From Anisodus tanguticus (taxonomy: Eukaryota > Streptophyta > Magnoliopsida > Solanales > Solanaceae), in assembly GCA_034509755.1 (NCBI GenBank), contig CM067557.1:15422001-15486000 (forward strand): a DNA stretch of 64,000 nt. Reading direction: 5' to 3'. The position numbers and the translations under genes were made by a program. Below are positions 1 through 11,265 of the stretch, piece after piece. The notes below the pieces were generated by a model. The model saw only the letters and a list, made by a program, of their open reading frames with translations, ran no database searches and was not told the DNA's origin. Within the stretch, counting starts at the first letter, position 1. Each line of letters opens with the position of its first letter.

Positions 1-929
1 CAAATGCTCCCAGACCCCGCGCAAATTATGAAAGAAGGCCAGTCAAAACCTATACACCTTTAGCTGAACCTCTAGCCCAGTTGTACGAAACACTGAGGAT
101 CGCAGTAATACTCAAACCCATCTTAGGACATATCCCCAATCCTATTCACAGATCGTACGATGAGACTAAGCATTGTGCATACCACTCTGGAATCACTGGA
201 CACGACACCAGAAGTTGCTATGCCCTCAAAGACAAGATCGAGACGTTGATCAAAGAAGGAATCATCCAACTGAAAGGACCTTCCCCTAATGTAAACAATA
301 ACCCTTTGCCAAATTATGACAATGACAATATGAATATGATTACTGTTGATGAAGAAAATAGTTTGGAAGGTACTATTATGCCGGTCTAGAGAGAGGAAAG
401 GGTTGAATCATCGGCCTAAATCACCCCTATAAATACAGTTCAAGTGAGGGCACCGTTTGAAGTGGAAGTACATCCTCAGAAACCACGGATCATGACATCG
501 TCTTTTGATACAAAAATTATTCCTTGGAGTTATTCAACCGGGGAAAGGAGCAGGGGAAAAGAGAAACAAATTGTAGAAGTTGTCACCGCTGGTATGATAA
601 GATCTGGGCGATGTTATGCCCCTGTAGAAATGGCGCGAGGAGCACCAGGAAAAGAAGACAATCCAAAAAAGGCCGTAACAGAGACTGAAGTGGAGGAATT
701 CTGGAGGAAAATGCGAACCAAGGATTATTCCGTTGTAGAACAGTTGAAGAAAACACCAACCCAAATTTCTTTGCTATCATTGTTAATGAATTTCGCAACC
801 CACGGGTATGCTTTATTGGAGGTACTGAAAGAAGCTTATGTTCCGAGAGATACCATCGGCGAGAAACTCTCGGCCTTAGTCGGACAAATTCTAGAGGCCC
901 ATAAAGTCTCTTTTCATGAAAAAGAATAG
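1..929 (+). pseudogene. gag 3' part of gypsy element 1 (decayed)
   Basis: The open segment 81-389 carries a gypsy-type zinc motif, C-A-Y-H-x5-H-x4-C, followed by a charged helix with KDKIETLI. This C-x2-H variant of the nucleocapsid knuckle is typical of plant Tat/Athila gag. A TAG near 387 and a gap to 444 break the frame. The segment 444-929 resembles the linker between gag and protease in this group, with no recognisable catalytic residues. It ends with TAG at 927. The true gag start is left of the window. The identity as gag rests on the zinc motif and on position before the protease. Confidence 0.7.
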
Positions 930-1640
930 CCGCCCGAAGGTTTAGGGTACAACAAAGAGTTGAACATAACTGTAAAATACATGAACAAGTTCGTTTCTAG
1001 AGTGTTGATTGATGGAGGCTCAGCTGTCAATATCTGTCATATGACAACTCTCCGAGCTTTAGGAATTGACATTAGAAAGATTTGCAAAAGCCACGTGAGG
1101 GTTAAAGGCTTTGAGGGAGCCCAAATGGGCGTTATGAGATAGATTGATTTGACATTGGAAGCTGCACCTGTAGAGTTCGACGTGGAATCCCAAGTGTTAG
1201 ACATATCTACCAGCTACAACTTACTGATGGGATGACCTTGGATCCATATGGATGGTGCAGTTCCTTCTACCCTACACCAGAGCTTAAAGTTTGTCTAGAA
1301 TCATCACGAGGTCGTGATACACTGAGAGAGGAGCAATTCAATATATCCAGAAAGCCAAATCCCTGTTGTTGAAAGTGTGGATATATTGGATGGGTCTGTT
1401 TTCCATATCAGGGAAATTGTGTGTGCCACTAAAGCTGAAAAACTGAAATTACCCCAGGTTCTCACAATGGTGACCCAGGAAATGTTGAAAAATGGCTTTA
1501 AGCCCGGTCAAGGCCTCTGATTGAACTTGGAAGGTATAGCAGAACCGATTCATTTGCTTAGTAAAAAGGGTAGTTTTGGTCTCGGATATGAACCCACTCC
1601 TGAAGAAGTCTTGTCGACCAATCTCCGAAGGAAAAGAGAT
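930..1640 (+). pseudogene. Aspartic protease and G-patch-like segment of element 1
   Basis: Segment 960-1142 contains VLIDGGSAVNI, the active-site region of a retropepsin, with D-G-G in place of the usual D-T/S-G. It is cut by TAG at 1140. Translation continues beyond with a degraded LLMG-W flap-end motif near 1225. At 1480-1620 a glycine-rich stretch containing GFKPGQGL, then GSFGLGYEPT, resembles a G-patch with an internal TGA. G-patch domains next to protease are known in some retroelements. Here the assignment is by pattern only. Confidence 0.55.
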
Positions 1641-2157
1641 ACTCCCTACCAAAGCCTGTTCCGCCTCTGAATCAGTCATTTGTCAAAGGAAGACGATGCA
1701 GAAAACCTCGTGGGAGGACTCAAAAGTCTTTTCATTGCTGAAGAAGAAGCCGAATGTAATGTAATTCTGGATGATTATGCTGAAGACCGAACCATTTGGG
1801 ATGCAGAATAAGGAGATGTTTTGAAAAATTGGACATGTGCCCCGGCCCTGTTTCTCCGGGAAGCTTGGTAAAAATTGCATTAGTACTTTATGAAACAATG
1901 CGATTCAGATTGAGGTCAGAATCACATCTATGCATTTTAATGTGTTTTGCCTCCACCTTTTGAAAGCATAAGTGACAAATCCATATTGTTTTTGCTATTT
2001 CAAAATTTATTTTGTTTAATAATTTTCTTTTCTCTTTCAGCCTGCATTCTAATAAGTCTGTCGATAATGTGAATGTGATATGTAATGAAACAAGCAAACA
2101 AATCCAAACAACGAACAGGACTTCGAAGAATATGAGGAAGGCACACAGCCGGAAGAA

Positions 2158-3560
2158 TTGACAGAAGAATTAGAGCATTTTGAGAATAAACCAAAGCCTA
2201 ATTTGGATGAGACAGAGGCAGTAAATTTGGGAGACACAAAATATGTGAAGGAAACAAGAATCAGCATCCATTTAAGCACCGCACAAAAGAAAGAACTGAC
2301 AGATCTTTTGAGGCAATATATCGATGTGTTTGCTTGGTCTTATGACAATATACCAGGTCTGAGCACAGATATTGTTTCACATAGATTACCTATTGATCCA
2401 TCCTGCCCTCTGGTGAAGCAAAAACGAAGGAAAATCAAGCCTGGTTTGAGTTTAAAAGTCAAGGAAGAAGTTTCCAAACAATTCGATGCAAAGGTCATTC
2501 GAGTTACAAGATACCTCACATGGCTAGCCAACATCGTACCTGTGCCAAAGAAAGATGGGAAAATACGGGTATGCATGGATTATCGGGATCTCAACAAGGC
2601 TAGACCGAAGGATGATTTCCCTCTCCCAAATATTCTCATACTCATTGATAATTGTGCGAAGCATGAGTTACAGTCATTTGTTTATTGTTTTGCTGGTTAC
2701 CACCAAATCCTGATGGATGAGGAAGATGCAGAAAATACAGCATTCACTACACCTTGGGAAGTATACTATTACCGGGTAATGTCGTTCAGACTCAAGAACG
2801 CAGGTGCCACCTATATGAGAGCCATGACTAATATTTTCCATGATATGATCCATAAGGAAATCAAGGTCTACGTAGATGATGTTATTATCAAGTCACAAAT
2901 GGCTTCGAATTACTTGACAGATTTGAAGAAGTTCTTTGACCGGCTGAGGCCGCACAATCTGAAGTTAAATCCTACAAAGCATGCATTTGGTGTCCTTGCT
3001 GGGAAGATGTTATGTTTCATCGTGAGTAGAAGGGGTATTGAATTGGACCCCTCGAAGATAAAAAGCTATTCAAGACTTTCCTCATCCAAAGAGTCGAAAG
3101 GACGTGATGAGTTTTCTCGGTCGTCTTAATTACATCAACAGGTTCATAGAGCAATCAACAGTGATATGTGAACCAATATTCAAGCGACTGAAGAAAGACG
3201 CTGCTACCAAGTGGACAGCAGATTACCATCAAGCTTTGATAAAATCAAAGAATATATTTGTCTAATCCACATGTTTTGGTGCCTCCAGAACCCGGAAGGC
3301 CTTTGCTGTTAAATCTGTCTGTGTTAGAAAATGCATTTGGATGCGTGTTGGGATAACATGATGAAACAGGAAAGAATGAGCATGCTATATACTACATGAG
3401 TAAGAAGTTCATGCCTTATGAAGTTCGATATACTTTGCTGGAACGCACTTGTTGTGCCTTGACTTGGATTGCATAAAAGTTTAGACATTATCTGTCTGCA
3501 TATACCATTTATCTCATCTCAAGAATGGACCTGCTCAAATACATCTTCTAGAAGCCCATG
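2158..3560 (+). pseudogene. Reverse transcriptase and RNase H of gypsy element 1
   Basis: The open segment 2158-3129 covers most of the gypsy RT: an N-terminal strand with DVFAWSYDNIPG, the fingers motif RVCMDYRDLNKA, and the catalytic box VYVDD at about 2868-2883, all intact. It ends in a frameshift near 3080 at the RT connection. The remainder, up to 3560, is readable only in pieces (VLGRLNYI, then RNase H residues around LLNLSVLENAFGCVLG and the ERTCCALTW helix). It is interrupted by TAA codons and indels. Retained YVDD shows the copy decayed after a period of activity. Confidence 0.85.
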
Positions 3561-4454
3561 CCTACTGGGAAGCTAGCAAAATGGCAAATCTTGCTAAGTG
3601 AGTTCGACATCATAGATGTTACCCAAAAGGCCATCAAAGGACAAGCGCTAGTCGACTATCTTGCTGAAAACCCCGTAGATGAAGAATATATGCCTCTCCG
3701 GACATATTTTCCAGACGAGAAGGTATTGTTTGTTGGAGAAGATATCTCAGAAGAGTACCCGAGTTGGAGAATGTTCTTTGACGGAGCTGCAAACTTCAAA
3801 GGAGTCGGTATCGGATCAGTCTTGATTTCAGAATCGGGTCAGCACTACCCAATCTCGGCAAAGCTCAGATTGCTATGCACTAACAATATGGCAGAATACG
3901 AAGCTTGTATACTCGGACTTAGAATGGTCGTTGATATGAACATACAAGAATTGTTGGTTATCGGTGATTCAGACTTATTGATTCATCAAGTACATGGCGA
4001 ATGGGCCACCAAGAACGTGAAGATATTTCCTTACCTGCATTGCGTGACAGAATTGTGCAAAAGGTTCAGTGAGATAGAATTCAAGCATATCCCACGAACT
4101 CAAAATGAATTCGTTGATGCTCTAGCAATTCTGTCCTCCATGATTCAACATCCGGATAAGAATTACATTGATCCCATCAAGATGAACTTGTTGGATCAGC
4201 CGGCCTATTTTTTCCACATAGATGAAGATCTAGATGGAAAGCCCTGGTACCACAACATTAAGAGGTATCTCAAGGCAGGCAAATATCCAGAAGATATAAC
4301 CAGCACACAAAAGAATACACTTCGGAGGTTAGCAAAGCATTTCTTCCTAAACGGAGAAATCCTTTATCGGAGGACTCCGGATCTAGGTTTGTTAAGATGT
4401 GTTGATGCCCAAGAGGCAAGCAGGTTAGTTGAAGAGATATATGGAGGCACATGA
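3558..4454 (+). CDS. Second (archaeal-type) RNase H of gypsy element 1
   Basis: A 298-residue open frame. Residues about 70-190 form an RNase H fold: MFFDGAANFKGVGIG (first Asp), NNMAEYEACILGL (Glu), VIGDSDLLIHQV (second Asp) and a C-terminal His/Asp region near QNEFVDALA. This extra RNase H between RT/RNase H and integrase is a known acquisition of Tat-lineage elements. The last part of the frame runs into the integrase N-terminal region, and a TGA after GGT at 4452 stops it. It was part of a polyprotein, so the first Met has no significance. Confidence 0.8.
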   Translation: MPTGKLAKWQILLSEFDIIDVTQKAIKGQALVDYLAENPVDEEYMPLRTYFPDEKVLFVGEDISEEYPSWRMFFDGAANFKGVGIGSVLISESGQHYPISAKLRLLCTNNMAEYEACILGLRMVVDMNIQELLVIGDSDLLIHQVHGEWATKNVKIFPYLHCVTELCKRFSEIEFKHIPRTQNEFVDALAILSSMIQHPDKNYIDPIKMNLLDQPAYFFHIDEDLDGKPWYHNIKRYLKAGKYPEDITSTQKNTLRRLAKHFFLNGEILYRRTPDLGLLRCVDAQEASRLVEEIYGGT

Positions 4455-4463
4455 GGGCCTCAT

Positions 4464-5480
4464 ATGAATGGTTTCACTTTAGCAAAGAAGATTCTGAGAG
4501 CAGGGTATTTTTGGATGACCATAGAAATAGATTGCATTTGCTTTGTGAAAAAGTGTCATCACTGTCAGATCCATGGCGATTTAATCAGGGTACCTCCTAA
4601 CGAGCTCAATGTGATGAGTTCTCCTTGGCTATTCACATCTTTAGGCATGGATATCATTGGTTCTTTTGAACCTGTCACGTCAAATGGACACAGATTCATT
4701 CTAGTGGCAATTGACAATTTCACAAAGTAGGTAGAAGCATCGTCACACAAGTCAGTGACAAAGAAAGTGGTAGTTGATTTTGTTCACAATAACATCATTT
4801 GCCATTTTGGAATCTCTGAGTCGATTATAATAGATAATGGATCCAATCTCAATAGTAATCTGATGCATGCTGTATGTGAAAAGTTTTAAATCACTCATAG
4901 CAATTCCACTTCATACCGACCTCAGATGAACGGAGCAGTCGAAACAGCCAAGAAGAACATCAAAAGAATACTGCGAAAGATGATTGATAATTACAAGCAC
5001 TGGTATGAGCATTTGCCCTTTGCACTTTTGGGCTATCGCACTACAATCAGGACGTCTATTGGGGAAACGCCGTATCTTTTGGTCTATGGAACATGAGTTG
5101 TGTTACCGACAAAGGTAGAAATACCATCTTTTAGAATATCCAAGAAGCCGAATTGAGCGAAGCAAAGTGGACACAGAATCGGTACGAGCAATTGATGTTG
5201 ATTAATGAAAAGCGGATGAACGCAGTCTATCACGGGCAATTTTATCAAAACAGAATGGCCAAAGCTTTCAACAAGAAAGTAAAACCTAGGACTTTCAAAC
5301 CGGGGCAATTGGTGCTGAAACGTATATTCCCGCACCAAAATGAAGCTAAAGGAAAATTCGCACCTAACTGGCAGGGGCCTTATATGGTTCACCGGGTGCT
5401 AACTGGAGGAGCATTAATCCTAGCTTAAATAGACGGCGAAGTATGGCCAAAAGCTATCAACGCAGAGATGCAGTGAAAAG
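4464..5480 (+). pseudogene. Integrase of gypsy element 1
   Basis: The zinc domain is visible as FVKKCHHCQIHGD at about 4540-4575. The catalytic core follows: first Asp in VAIDNFTK with a TAG just after (4728), second Asp in IIDNGSN near 4835, and Glu in NGAVETAKKN near 4935. An open segment 5153-5428 carries the C-terminal domain with WQGPYMVHRVLTGGAL, and it ends at TAA. Stops near 4730, 4888 and 5094 disable it. The DDE triad itself is retained. Confidence 0.82.
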
Positions 5481-6700
5481 ATACTACATTTAGGATTTTT
5501 CTATATAATGCATTTTCTATGTTGTAAAAGTTGCGTTCCCCTGGCGGGATACACAAAGAACTCATGTTGGGTTTCATTTCTTTAGAGCACATATTCCCCA
5601 AAAATCCCATTTTTTTTCTTGTAACATGAACTACGTTATGACCTGATTCCCTCAGCGGGATACGTAGGCGGCCCACATCGGCTTCGGTCCCATCTTTAGA
5701 AAAACCCTTACAATCCCCTTTTGCTTGTAACGAACTACGTTATGACCTGATTCCCTTGTTGGGATACGTAGGGGGCCTATATCGGCTTCGGTCACACCAT
5801 TAAAATTTTCCATTTATCTTGCATATAACAAAGTACACCCGTCCGATTGCCTTGATAGAGCAAGCAAGCAACCCACACAAGAATCGGCTTGGTCCAGTTG
5901 AAAGTTCAGCATCCTCACATACCAGAAACTATTGCAAATTTTAAGGTTTCATTGAAAGAAGAACTTTGGATAAGACGTTTGCTTTGTTTTGCTGCATGTC
6001 ACTATTCAAGATTTCGATAGTAATTCTTATTAATATGCATGCCTTCTTATAAGAAATTTGTTTTCAACAAACATTTTCATTATAGTTTGATAGAAATTCT
6101 TATTGGTATGCATACTTTCTTATAAACAAATTATTTTCAAATATTTTCATTAACGACTAGCCAAGACTGGAAACTTGACAGGGGTTACAGGTCCAAACCA
6201 ATGGTACGTGCGAGTATCAAAGGCCAAAGCTACAAAGTCAACGCAAATCAGCCGCCCCTCCCCAAACTCACAAATTTTCTTTGAGTACAGGTTATTCAGG
6301 TTGAACGAAGCAGAGAAGCCGCAACATTTATGTTCAATTTCGCAAAGAACCTCTGCATCGCAGCTCACCACAAGGATCACTTTCCTGTTTTGCGACTGTA
6401 CAAATACATCATCTTAACCTACAGGGTCCAAACCGCGTTATGTCCATGCAAAGAACGGTATTTCGACTTACAGGGTCACATTCTCATCTACTCAATTTTT
6501 ACATCGCCTATGTCCACACATTAGATTTTCATCCAGATTGAGTTTGCAAGAACTTCAACATAGCATTTCGGCTTCAGGGTCACGCTGCATTACGTCAATA
6601 CAGCGACGTCATTACATTTTGTCTATGCCACAATGTCATTTTACATTTCGTCTGAGCAACGACGATATCTTTGCGTCACGTCAATACAACGACGTCATAT
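5481..6700 (+). repeat. 3' UTR of gypsy element 1 with ~100-bp direct repeats
   Basis: Non-coding. Two to three imperfect direct copies of a unit containing CCTGATTCCC..GCGGGATACGTAGG..CATCGGCTTCGGTC lie at about 5627-5693 and 5729-5796, with a weaker one near 5535. Period is about 100 bp. A second pair, with TGATAGAAATTCTTATT..TATGCAT, lies at 6015-6060 and 6085-6130. From 6500 the motif CAACGACGTCAT recurs several times. Variable tandem repeats in the 3' UTR are characteristic of this element group. Confidence 0.7.
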
Positions 6701-7179
6701 CAGGCGCCCACCTTCTAACGCGGGTATTTTAATTTAAATCAGGCCCCCACCTCATAATGCGGGTATTTTAATTTCAACCAGGCGCTCACCTTCCAATGCG
6801 GGTATTTTAATTTCAACCAGGCGCCCACCTTTCAATGTGGGTATTTTAATTTCAATCAGGCGCTCTCCTTCTAATGCGGGTATTTTAATTTCAATCAGGC
6901 GCCCACCTTCCAATGCGGGTATTTTTAATTCCAATTAGGCGCCCACCTTCCACTGCGGGTATTTTAATTTCAATCACGGGCCCAACTTCCAATGCGGGTG
7001 TTTAATTTCAATCAGGCGCCCACCTTCCAATGTTGGTGTTTTAATTTCAATCAGGCGCCCACCTTCTAATGCGGGTATTTTATTTTCAATCAGGCGCCCA
7101 CCTCCTAATATGGGTATTTTATTTTAATCAGGCGCCCACCTCCTAATGCGGGTATTTTAATTTCAATCAGGCGCCCACC
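6701..7179 (+). repeat. 39-bp tandem repeat array (about 12 copies)
   Basis: About 12.3 head-to-tail copies of a 39-bp unit, with core CAGGCGCCCACCTTC and GCGGGTATTTTAATTTCAAT, differing by a few substitutions. The array is flanked on both sides by the same CAACGACGTCAT sequence (6687-6698 and 7180-7191). It sits between pol and the 3' LTR. Such arrays in Tat-lineage 3' UTRs are known seeds of satellite DNA. The unit length is a multiple of three, which gives a meaningless open frame on the opposite strand. Confidence 0.93.
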
Positions 7180-7637
7180 AACGACGTCATCTGCATTACA
7201 TCTAAGCAACGACATCATCTGCACAACGTCTAAGAAACGATGTCATTTCAACTTACAAAGTTGTATTCTCATTGTATGCAACAGTTATGCACTAAATTTT
7301 TATCTTAGCTCTAGTGCGAAGGAATTTGAATCGGCGGGAGCTTTCAGCACAATGTGGAACTATCTCTTACGGCCAACCGAGGCAATTTTGGTTAGCGGCC
7401 TACTTCGAACGTCGTTCCGCTCTTTCCCCAATATTTTGCCACACATGCAACCAATGTCATCATAACTCGACATTGGGGCAACATTTCTTGAATCTGCACC
7501 AACTTTGGCAATTTTTCTCCCTCAGAATTCTATCTCCACCCATGTATCCCTAATATTCATTCAAGTCCCCGATGATTAGGACAAAATTGGCTAATCATTC
7601 AACTTCTTTGTCTGAAAACTCTTTCATCGTCTCCGGC

Positions 7638-7651
7638 CAAAGAGGGGCATC
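7638..7651 (+). promoter_or_regulatory. Polypurine tract before the 3' LTR of element 1
   Basis: The purine run AAAGAGGGGCA lies directly upstream of the LTR start TGTTGACACC. This is where the plus-strand primer is made during reverse transcription, and it marks 7652 as the start of a 3' LTR. Confidence 0.75.
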
Positions 7652-7704
7652 TGTTGACACCCAATTTTGTCCCCTCTTTTTTGATTGTTTATTTGCAATT
7701 TTAA

Positions 7705-7710
<6 letters not shown>

Positions 7711-7770
<60 letters not shown>
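7711..7770. repeat. (TA)30 microsatellite
   Basis: Sixty bases of uninterrupted TA dinucleotide inside the U3 part of the LTR. It is likely polymorphic and prone to length error. Confidence 0.97.
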
Positions 7771-7773
<3 letters not shown>

Positions 7774-8398
7774 CTTTTAACATTGTCGTCTATATTTAAT
7801 ATTATTATTATTTATTATTATTATTCACATTTTTACTATCATTTGCCTTTTAATATCATAATCATAGTTTTACCCTAATATTCTATGTTATTTTATTTTC
7901 GCCAAATGACATCGCATTTCTATTTTTTATTAAACATTAAGCATTTCGTAAATATTATGTTTTATTATTATCACAACGTTATTTTTTTTAAATAATTTAC
8001 ATTTTTTCTCAAAGCATTTCCTTTTAATAATAAACCCTTTTTATTTTAACCCAAACCCCTTTCATCCAAAACATTCTATCAACCCCAAAAATCAACCTAC
8101 AAAATTAATCCCCTATTTTTTTCCTGCCCAAGCGAACCCCCCCCTCTAGGCCCAATCGGCCGACCGACCCGGCCCAAACCCCAACTCCCCTATTTTTCAA
8201 ACCACACCCCTAACCTACCACCATCAACCCCTCTCTGCCCTGACACCACTAACCCGTCACCTCACCAACCCATCCCCCAAAAAATCCGCAACCCATACCC
8301 ATAAAATCCTCTTCCAAAATCAGATTTTTGCCCCTTTAATTTGAATTTCAAACTCGAGTTTGAAGGGGGGTAGGGAGATGAACGTTGTGGGAAAAACC

Positions 8399-8407
8399 AT
8401 CTATAAA
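8399..8407 (+). promoter_or_regulatory. TATA box of the element 1 LTR
   Basis: CTATAAAAG followed by a G/C-mixed start region, about 750 bp into the LTR. It would make U3 about 0.78 kb and R plus U5 about 2.8 kb. Assigned by motif and position only. Confidence 0.5.
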
Positions 8408-11265
8408 AGAACCCCTTTGTTCTCCATGGAAGGGGGTCTGGTTTTCTGAGAATCGTTGTCTAAATCGGGTCGAAAAAACAACAAAAAAACAAGTCCAAAA
8501 AAGAAAATCGAAACCGGATCAAAAATCAGATTTTTCAGTTTGGATTTTTAGGACTACAAATTCAAGTTTGTTTGTTCTTAATTTTTGGTTACGAATCACC
8601 CCTTTTGTTTCTTAATTCCAATCCGAAATTACCCCTTTTGTTCTTAGATTTCCGAATCCGAAAATGTTGCTTTTAGTCTTTAATTTTGCAATCTAAAAAT
8701 TCCATTTCATTCCTCATATTTTTCACTCAATTTGGATTTGATTTGATTCTGGGTCGGGTCGGGTCAGTACCAGGTTGGGTCGGATTTCCAGAAACAGAAT
8801 TCAATTCTATTTTTCGGGTTGAAAATCTGAATTCAGTAATAAAAATCAGAATTGAAAAAAATATCTCCGAGCGGATTCGACGATTCGAGACGACGCCTCG
8901 GTTCGCTACCCGGAAAAGGTCAGTAGATTCCTATCTTATCTCTCATTTTGAGCATGCTTAATATTCTTTTTTTTTGTTGTTGTAAAATTAGCCTAGGATT
9001 ATGTGGGGTGGTCTCGGGCATGTCTAATTTCAGTTTCGGGTTTATAAGTATATTCGTAGATTAATTTTTGATTGGTTATTTAAATGATTCTTTGTTTGTT
9101 ATTGTTATGATGGACGATTGGGGAATTAATTACCATTAGTTTGTTCTAAGATGTTGGTTCTGTTTTAAAATGTTGGTTAAGATTAGTATGGGCTTAGAAA
9201 GAAACTATGGTTGGTTAAGTGTGCTTGTGATACTTAGCTGATTATTTATGCCTAAATATGTTGTGGTTTGTGCAATCCAAGCACGGTTGCAATATTCGTT
9301 TATTAAAGATGATGATTAGCTAACTCCCTACATTTGGTTAAGTTTATTTTAAATGATGGTTTGTTATACTCAAAATCTACTTAGTAACCATAATGACAAT
9401 GTTATGTTGCGGTTTAGAAATATCACTACGTTTAATTTGGAGTCTAAATGTTTGTGTATTTAGTTTGAGTCAAAATTGTTGTGTCTACTTGAAAATGTTA
9501 TGTCATTTAATTATTTATCTATTCCTAGTCGTATAATATCTTACCTAGCTAAAGTTGTGATGTCTATAATTTCTTTCAAGATGATTGAGTAGGTAAGGTA
9601 AAAATGATCTTAGTATGTCATGTTGTTATTGAGATGACCAAGTTTATTCTAATACATTCCTTCTATTTCGTTGGTTGTATGTAAAATGTGGAAAATAAAT
9701 TTGTTAAGGTTTCTTTTTCTTACTTTTTGATCCAAAGCAGACCTCCCTTTCCCATTTGAATATGAATTTGTCTATGTGTGCCTAGTATTTTATTTATTCA
9801 CATGTAATATCATTTATGTGATTTCCAATTGTAATATGTATTTTTCCATTCTTTGCGTACAACCTGTGGGTCTGTGGCCCATCTCACATTATTTCTTCGC
9901 CATCAAAGTATGGTATTAATAAAGAATCAATAACATATTATTTTCATGAATCATTTATTTATATTCTTGATACATCCATATTTTGTTTAATCTACTAATT
10001 CTTTTCTTTTATTTACATGAAATGCATCTGGAGCAACGAAGAGTCTCGTTACGAGACTCATCGTAACTTTGTCCAAAACGAAGAGCGACATTCGCGTTCA
10101 TTGCATTCTCCGACCTCAGAACTTCAAAACAAATAGGGTGCCATGATATCGTCATCCGCCCTAGTCGTTGCCTTTATTTATTGTCTAATTTGTCTTTCAT
10201 TATTATTCGGGTTGTAATAATTATTTAATTCTGTATTGTCATTAGAATGCTTAGAATAATTAGGCTGCGAATAGATGAATGAATATGATAGTTTAACTGC
10301 TGTTAGTTTATTTCTTAGGCTCGTTTGAATTGGAAACCCATCACTAGCTTTATTTGTTTAGGGCCGTCTTGTATGTTCCAAACTTAGCCGCTAGTTACTT
10401 TATTCTATTTTTAGGCTCGTTATGCATGTTTTAATCTCTTTCAAAAAAAATTAGCTATCTCTTATTCACTTTTTTTTAATCCTAAAAAGACGGTTTGAGT
10501 TTTATCTGATTTGTAAACTTGAATGATTTCCATAAAAAAAAAAATCATCTCTTCACATTACAAATAAAATTTTACTTTTCTCCTTACTATCAAATTGCAT
10601 GAAATATGTATCTTATAAAGAATGCTATACAAATGCATGACTTTATCCAAAAACAACTTTATATGTATTTTATAAATAATGTTAAGCCAATGCATGATTT
10701 TTTTTTCAAGATCCACTTCACATATATTTTATACAAATGTATACTTTAAGTGTATTTTATCCGAATACATGCCTTTTTATCCAAAATCAATTTTTGCATA
10801 TATTTTACCAACTTTCCTTACAAAATGCATGCTTTGTAAAAAATTAAGTTTATATGTATTTTAAAATTAGTCTTATAAAAGCATGTTTTATCCAAAAAAT
10901 TAATTTTTACAAGTATTTTATAAATGATACCATGCATACTTTTCGAAAAGAATAAATCTATTACGTTGTCAAAAATGTATTTTCCTTAGCATAATAATAA
11001 CATGAGTTTGACCGGATAACCGCAAGTTAGCGGATCTTAAAGGGTACCTAACCCCTTCCCTTTAGGATAATAAAGAACCCTTACCTAGAATCTCATAGTT
11101 TCGCAGACCAGTAAACGGAGTTCACATTGCAGCATTTAGTTAACATTTAGGTGCCCTAATTCACCTTAGAATAATTAGGTGGCAACTCATCAACAACAAT
11201 GAATCAACACCAGGGGATTTGGCCGGTGTCGACGCCGGGTTAAAAACGGCGCGCACAAACAATCA

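Larger units (their letters stand above)
1..11257 (+). mobile_element. Ty3/gypsy Tat/Ogre-like retrotransposon, 5' truncated by window edge
   Basis: Gag zinc motif, aspartic protease, RT, RNase H, a second RNase H, and integrase lie in that order. They are followed by a long 3' UTR with tandem repeats, a polypurine tract and a 3.6-kb LTR. Pol order with integrase last defines Ty3/gypsy. The extra RNase H, the 3' UTR tandem repeats and the very long LTR are known traits of the Tat/Ogre group. The 5' LTR and start of gag lie left of the window. The coding part is broken by many stops and frameshifts, so the copy is not autonomous. It appears to be inserted into the gypsy element that begins at 11258. 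Confidence 0.88.
7652..11257 (+). mobile_element. 3' LTR of gypsy element 1 (about 3.6 kb)
   Basis: It begins TGTTGACACCCAATTTTG after a polypurine tract and ends GGCGCGCACA, so it has the canonical TG..CA termini. No coding sequence is visible. It contains a (TA)30 run, a TATA box near 8403, CT- and AT-rich leader sequence, and a conserved end region from about 11000 (GGATAACCGCAAGTTAGCGG and a repeated CCTTAGAATAATTAGG). The length is unusual but matches Ogre/Tat LTRs. The last ~97 bp recur at 25256-25352. The partner 5' LTR is outside the window, so the start rests on the polypurine tract and terminal TG. Confidence 0.78.

Noticed and set aside
6752..6934. Open frame on the - strand with a 13-residue repeat (EIKIPALEGERL)
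   Set aside because: It exists only because the 39-bp tandem unit is a multiple of three. No start context, and it lies in a retrotransposon 3' UTR.
6701..7179. Regularly spaced repeats that superficially resemble a CRISPR array
   Set aside because: Units are contiguous with no unique spacers, and the DNA is a plant genome.
7572..7799. Open frames on both strands across (TA)n
   Set aside because: Tyr-Ile repeats are produced by the TA microsatellite, so not coding.
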